Assembly: GCA_900764225.1 (NCBI GenBank)
Contig: CAAFNG010000258.1
Span: forward strand, 1-13,665
Length of the DNA: 13,665 nt
DNA from: Lachnospiraceae bacterium
Lineage (GTDB): Bacteria > Bacillota > Clostridia > Lachnospirales > Lachnospiraceae
Direction: 5' to 3'
Each line of letters opens with the position of its first letter. Positions within the stretch are counted from its first letter, which is position 1. Of this stretch, positions 13,544 to 13,665 are shown one piece after another. The notes under the pieces are model-generated. The model saw only the letters and a program-made list of their open reading frames with translations, was not told the DNA's origin and ran no database searches. Position numbers and translations under genes: made by a program.

Positions 13544-13638
13544 TCAAATTTTCACTTCCAGCACCATCGTATCCATCGCCTCGCCAGCCCCCACACACAT
13601 CCCCACAACACCGAGCAGCTGCGTGCCCAGAAAGGGGG
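13544..13638 (-). CDS. C-terminal 30 codons of an unidentified gene, truncated by contig end
   Basis: On the minus strand a frame entering from the right edge reads PFLGTQLLGVVG, then MCVGAGEAMDTMVLEVKI, and ends in TGA. The hydrophobic/Gly pattern GxxxMCVGAGEAM followed by a beta-strand VLEV reads like a genuine protein end and faintly resembles the closing Gly-rich motif of thiolases (CxGxGxG...E), but this is too short to assign. A longer overlapping frame (13404-13655) begins inside the adapter with MCIRDS, is Arg/Trp/Cys-rich and looks spurious. The rest of the gene is off the contig. Confidence 0.4.
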
Positions 13639-13665
13639 CTGTCTCTTATACACATCTCCGAGCCC
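13639..13665 (-). other. Nextera read-2 sequencing adapter (artefact)
   Basis: Bases 13639-13657 are the reverse complement of the 19-bp Tn5 mosaic end (CTGTCTCTTATACACATCT). The following ccgagccc is the start of the Nextera read-2 adapter in reverse complement. It is not genomic. Confidence 0.98.

Noticed and set aside
39..13638. tRNA, rRNA, insertion sequences, integrases or phage genes
   Set aside because: I looked on both strands and saw no cloverleaf, rRNA motif, transposase or integrase signature.
13404..13655. Leftward 83-codon open frame at the right edge
   Set aside because: Its first codons are Nextera adapter, composition is odd (Gly/Arg/Trp/Cys rich), and the neighbouring frame gives a more protein-like end.

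Overview
This is a contig from a low-to-mid G+C Firmicute, most probably a gut Clostridium-group bacterium of the Lachnospiraceae type. I infer this from the protein families (BIG2 Ig-like repeats, FMN-binding domain proteins, a NusG domain II/Gx transporter gene pair, Tex), TTG starts with good Shine-Dalgarno sites, and AT-rich promoters. Both ends are sequencing artefact: bases 1-38 are a Nextera read-1 adapter (with what looks like the tail of an index) and 13639-13665 are the read-2 adapter. Genomic sequence therefore runs from 39 to 13638, and both edge genes are truncated.

Left part (39-4865) is ordinary housekeeping. It holds the 3' two thirds of a cyclopropane fatty acid synthase (+), a shared bidirectional terminator, an MscS-type channel (-) with a TTG start and a 15-bp tandem repeat upstream, and the RNA-binding accessory factor Tex (-). 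A small DUF4190-like membrane protein (+) is transcribed away from tex from back-to-back promoters, and it ends at a bidirectional terminator that also closes the next operon.

The interesting part is 4899-13158. A five-gene leftward operon reads, in order of transcription: a membrane-anchored single-FMN-domain protein, a polyferredoxin-type membrane Fe-S protein, ApbE (FAD:protein FMN transferase), an 815-residue secreted protein with a Treponema Tp47-like core plus FIVAR and four BIG2 domains, and a 659-residue membrane-anchored protein with four FMN-binding domains strung on Pro/Thr linkers. The first three genes overlap by 4 bases (ATGA). Divergent from it lies a two-gene rightward operon, NusG domain II protein plus Gx transporter family protein. 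The set looks like a flavin-based extracytosolic electron-transfer system: membrane Fe-S clusters would pass electrons to covalently bound FMN outside the membrane, with ApbE attaching the FMN. Up to five FMN sites are encoded (four canonical and one variant). The Tp47-like protein is the unexplained component and the best candidate for something new.

The 415-base divergent control region (11876-12290) holds a promoter on each strand, palindromes overlapping the leftward promoter, and a roughly 147-base leftward leader with two sizeable hairpins that match no riboswitch I recognise. To the right of the Gx gene come a good terminator, about 300 bases of non-coding sequence with several small hairpins (possibly a dispersed repeat), and the last 30 codons of an unidentified leftward gene.
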